From the NCBI RefSeq assembly GCF_009928525.1, contig NZ_JAABOK010000026.1, positions 1 to 64,000 on the forward strand: 64,000 bases of DNA, in the 5' to 3' direction. Source of the stretch: Chitinophaga solisilvae (GTDB lineage Bacteria; Bacteroidota; Bacteroidia; Chitinophagales; Chitinophagaceae). The notes below the pieces were generated by a model that was not told the origin of the DNA, made no database searches, and saw only the letters and a list, made by a program, of their open reading frames with translations. Position 1 is the stretch's first letter; each line of letters begins with the position of its first letter. Below are positions 63,790 through 64,000 of the stretch, one piece after another. Made by a program: the position numbers and the translations under genes.

Positions 63790-64000
63790 TTAAAAGGTTA
63801 CCTGTATACCACCTGCTACTGTGCGCGGCATCGGGTATTCATATTGTGCAATGTCGTTGGCATCTTCCGGGTCAAAGCCGCGCCACTTCATGAAGGAGAG
63901 TAAATTCTGACCGGTGGCAAATACCTTGATGTTCCGTACCGCCCCCGCCATATGCCGGCTCACGGGAATATTATATCCCAGCATTACATTTCTCAGCTTC
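63790..64000 (-). CDS. SusC/RagA-family TonB-dependent transporter, C-terminal end only (locus 3)
   Basis: Seventy residues to the right edge. They begin LRNVMLGYNIP, followed by VFATGQNLLSFMKWRGFDPE and end GGIQVTF, the typical last strands of a SusC barrel (compare KLKSVTLTYQLP and VYVAATNLFTITRYPGPDPE in locus 2). The rest lies outside the window. Confidence 0.9.
   Translation of the reverse strand, partial: KLRNVMLGYNIPVSRHMAGAVRNIKVFATGQNLLSFMKWRGFDPEDANDIAQYEYPMPRTVAGGIQVTF

Overview
The window reads as chromosome of a Bacteroidota bacterium, most like Chitinophaga or a close relative. The evidence is three SusC/SusD outer-membrane uptake pairs, two of them led by an ECF sigma factor and a FecR anti-sigma factor, a PorV-type type IX secretion (T9SS) protein beside a very large T9SS-sorted metalloprotease, DUF4369-thioredoxin lipoproteins, and a big NRPS locus in a roughly 50% GC genome. 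No rRNA, tRNA, CRISPR, phage or transposase gene was recognised.

Positions 1-26433 hold a nonribosomal peptide locus, all on the minus strand. Reading 5' to 3' it runs: a REC-LuxR response regulator (RR2), a leader with hairpins, a specialised NusG/UpxY/LoaP-like antiterminator, an SbnA-like PLP enzyme (first step of 2,3-diaminopropionate synthesis), NRPS2 (C-A-T-C-A-T), NRPS3 (docking-C-A-T-C-A-T-C-A-T-C), a second response regulator (RR1) overlapping the NRPS3 stop, a gap with a perfect dyad, a fatty acyl-AMP ligase fused to an ACP (FAAL-ACP), and NRPS1 (docking-C-A-T-C...), which leaves the window on the left. Specificity codes read by hand against GrsA suggest Ser (NRPS1), a Ser-like variant and a diamino-acid-like code (NRPS2), and Asp, an unassigned residue and an aromatic residue (NRPS3). 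The likely product is a lipopeptide, or two peptides. No thioesterase, epimerase, MbtH protein or export gene is in view.

Positions 26758-31204 (plus strand) hold an ECF sigma factor, a zinc-finger anti-sigma factor, two small membrane-associated proteins and a TonB-receptor-like outer-membrane barrel. Positions 31328-35339 (minus strand) hold accessory genes: a HARE-HTH protein, Hsp20, and secreted or outer-membrane proteins of unknown function. Three copies of a ~121-125 bp near-perfect palindrome sit here, each directly at the 3' end of a gene. A fourth palindrome of unrelated sequence but the same layout lies at 51137-51259.

Positions 35525-49730 (minus strand) form a protein-degradation and uptake locus: sigma, FecR, SusC, SusD, a 2065-residue M43 metalloprotease with eight jelly-roll-like repeats and a T9SS sorting tail, and PorV. 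Positions 50176-51144 carry a lone secreted phosphoesterase. Positions 51260-60593 repeat the sigma, FecR, SusC, SusD layout, ending in two thioredoxin-like lipoproteins. The right edge has an amino-acid permease and a third SusD with the tail of its SusC.

The most notable items are the 3'-end palindromes with compensatory base-pair changes, the layered regulation of the NRPS locus (two response regulators, a NusG paralogue and a dyad), the C-terminal condensation domain of NRPS3, and the repeat domain inserted in shifted register inside the M43 catalytic domain.
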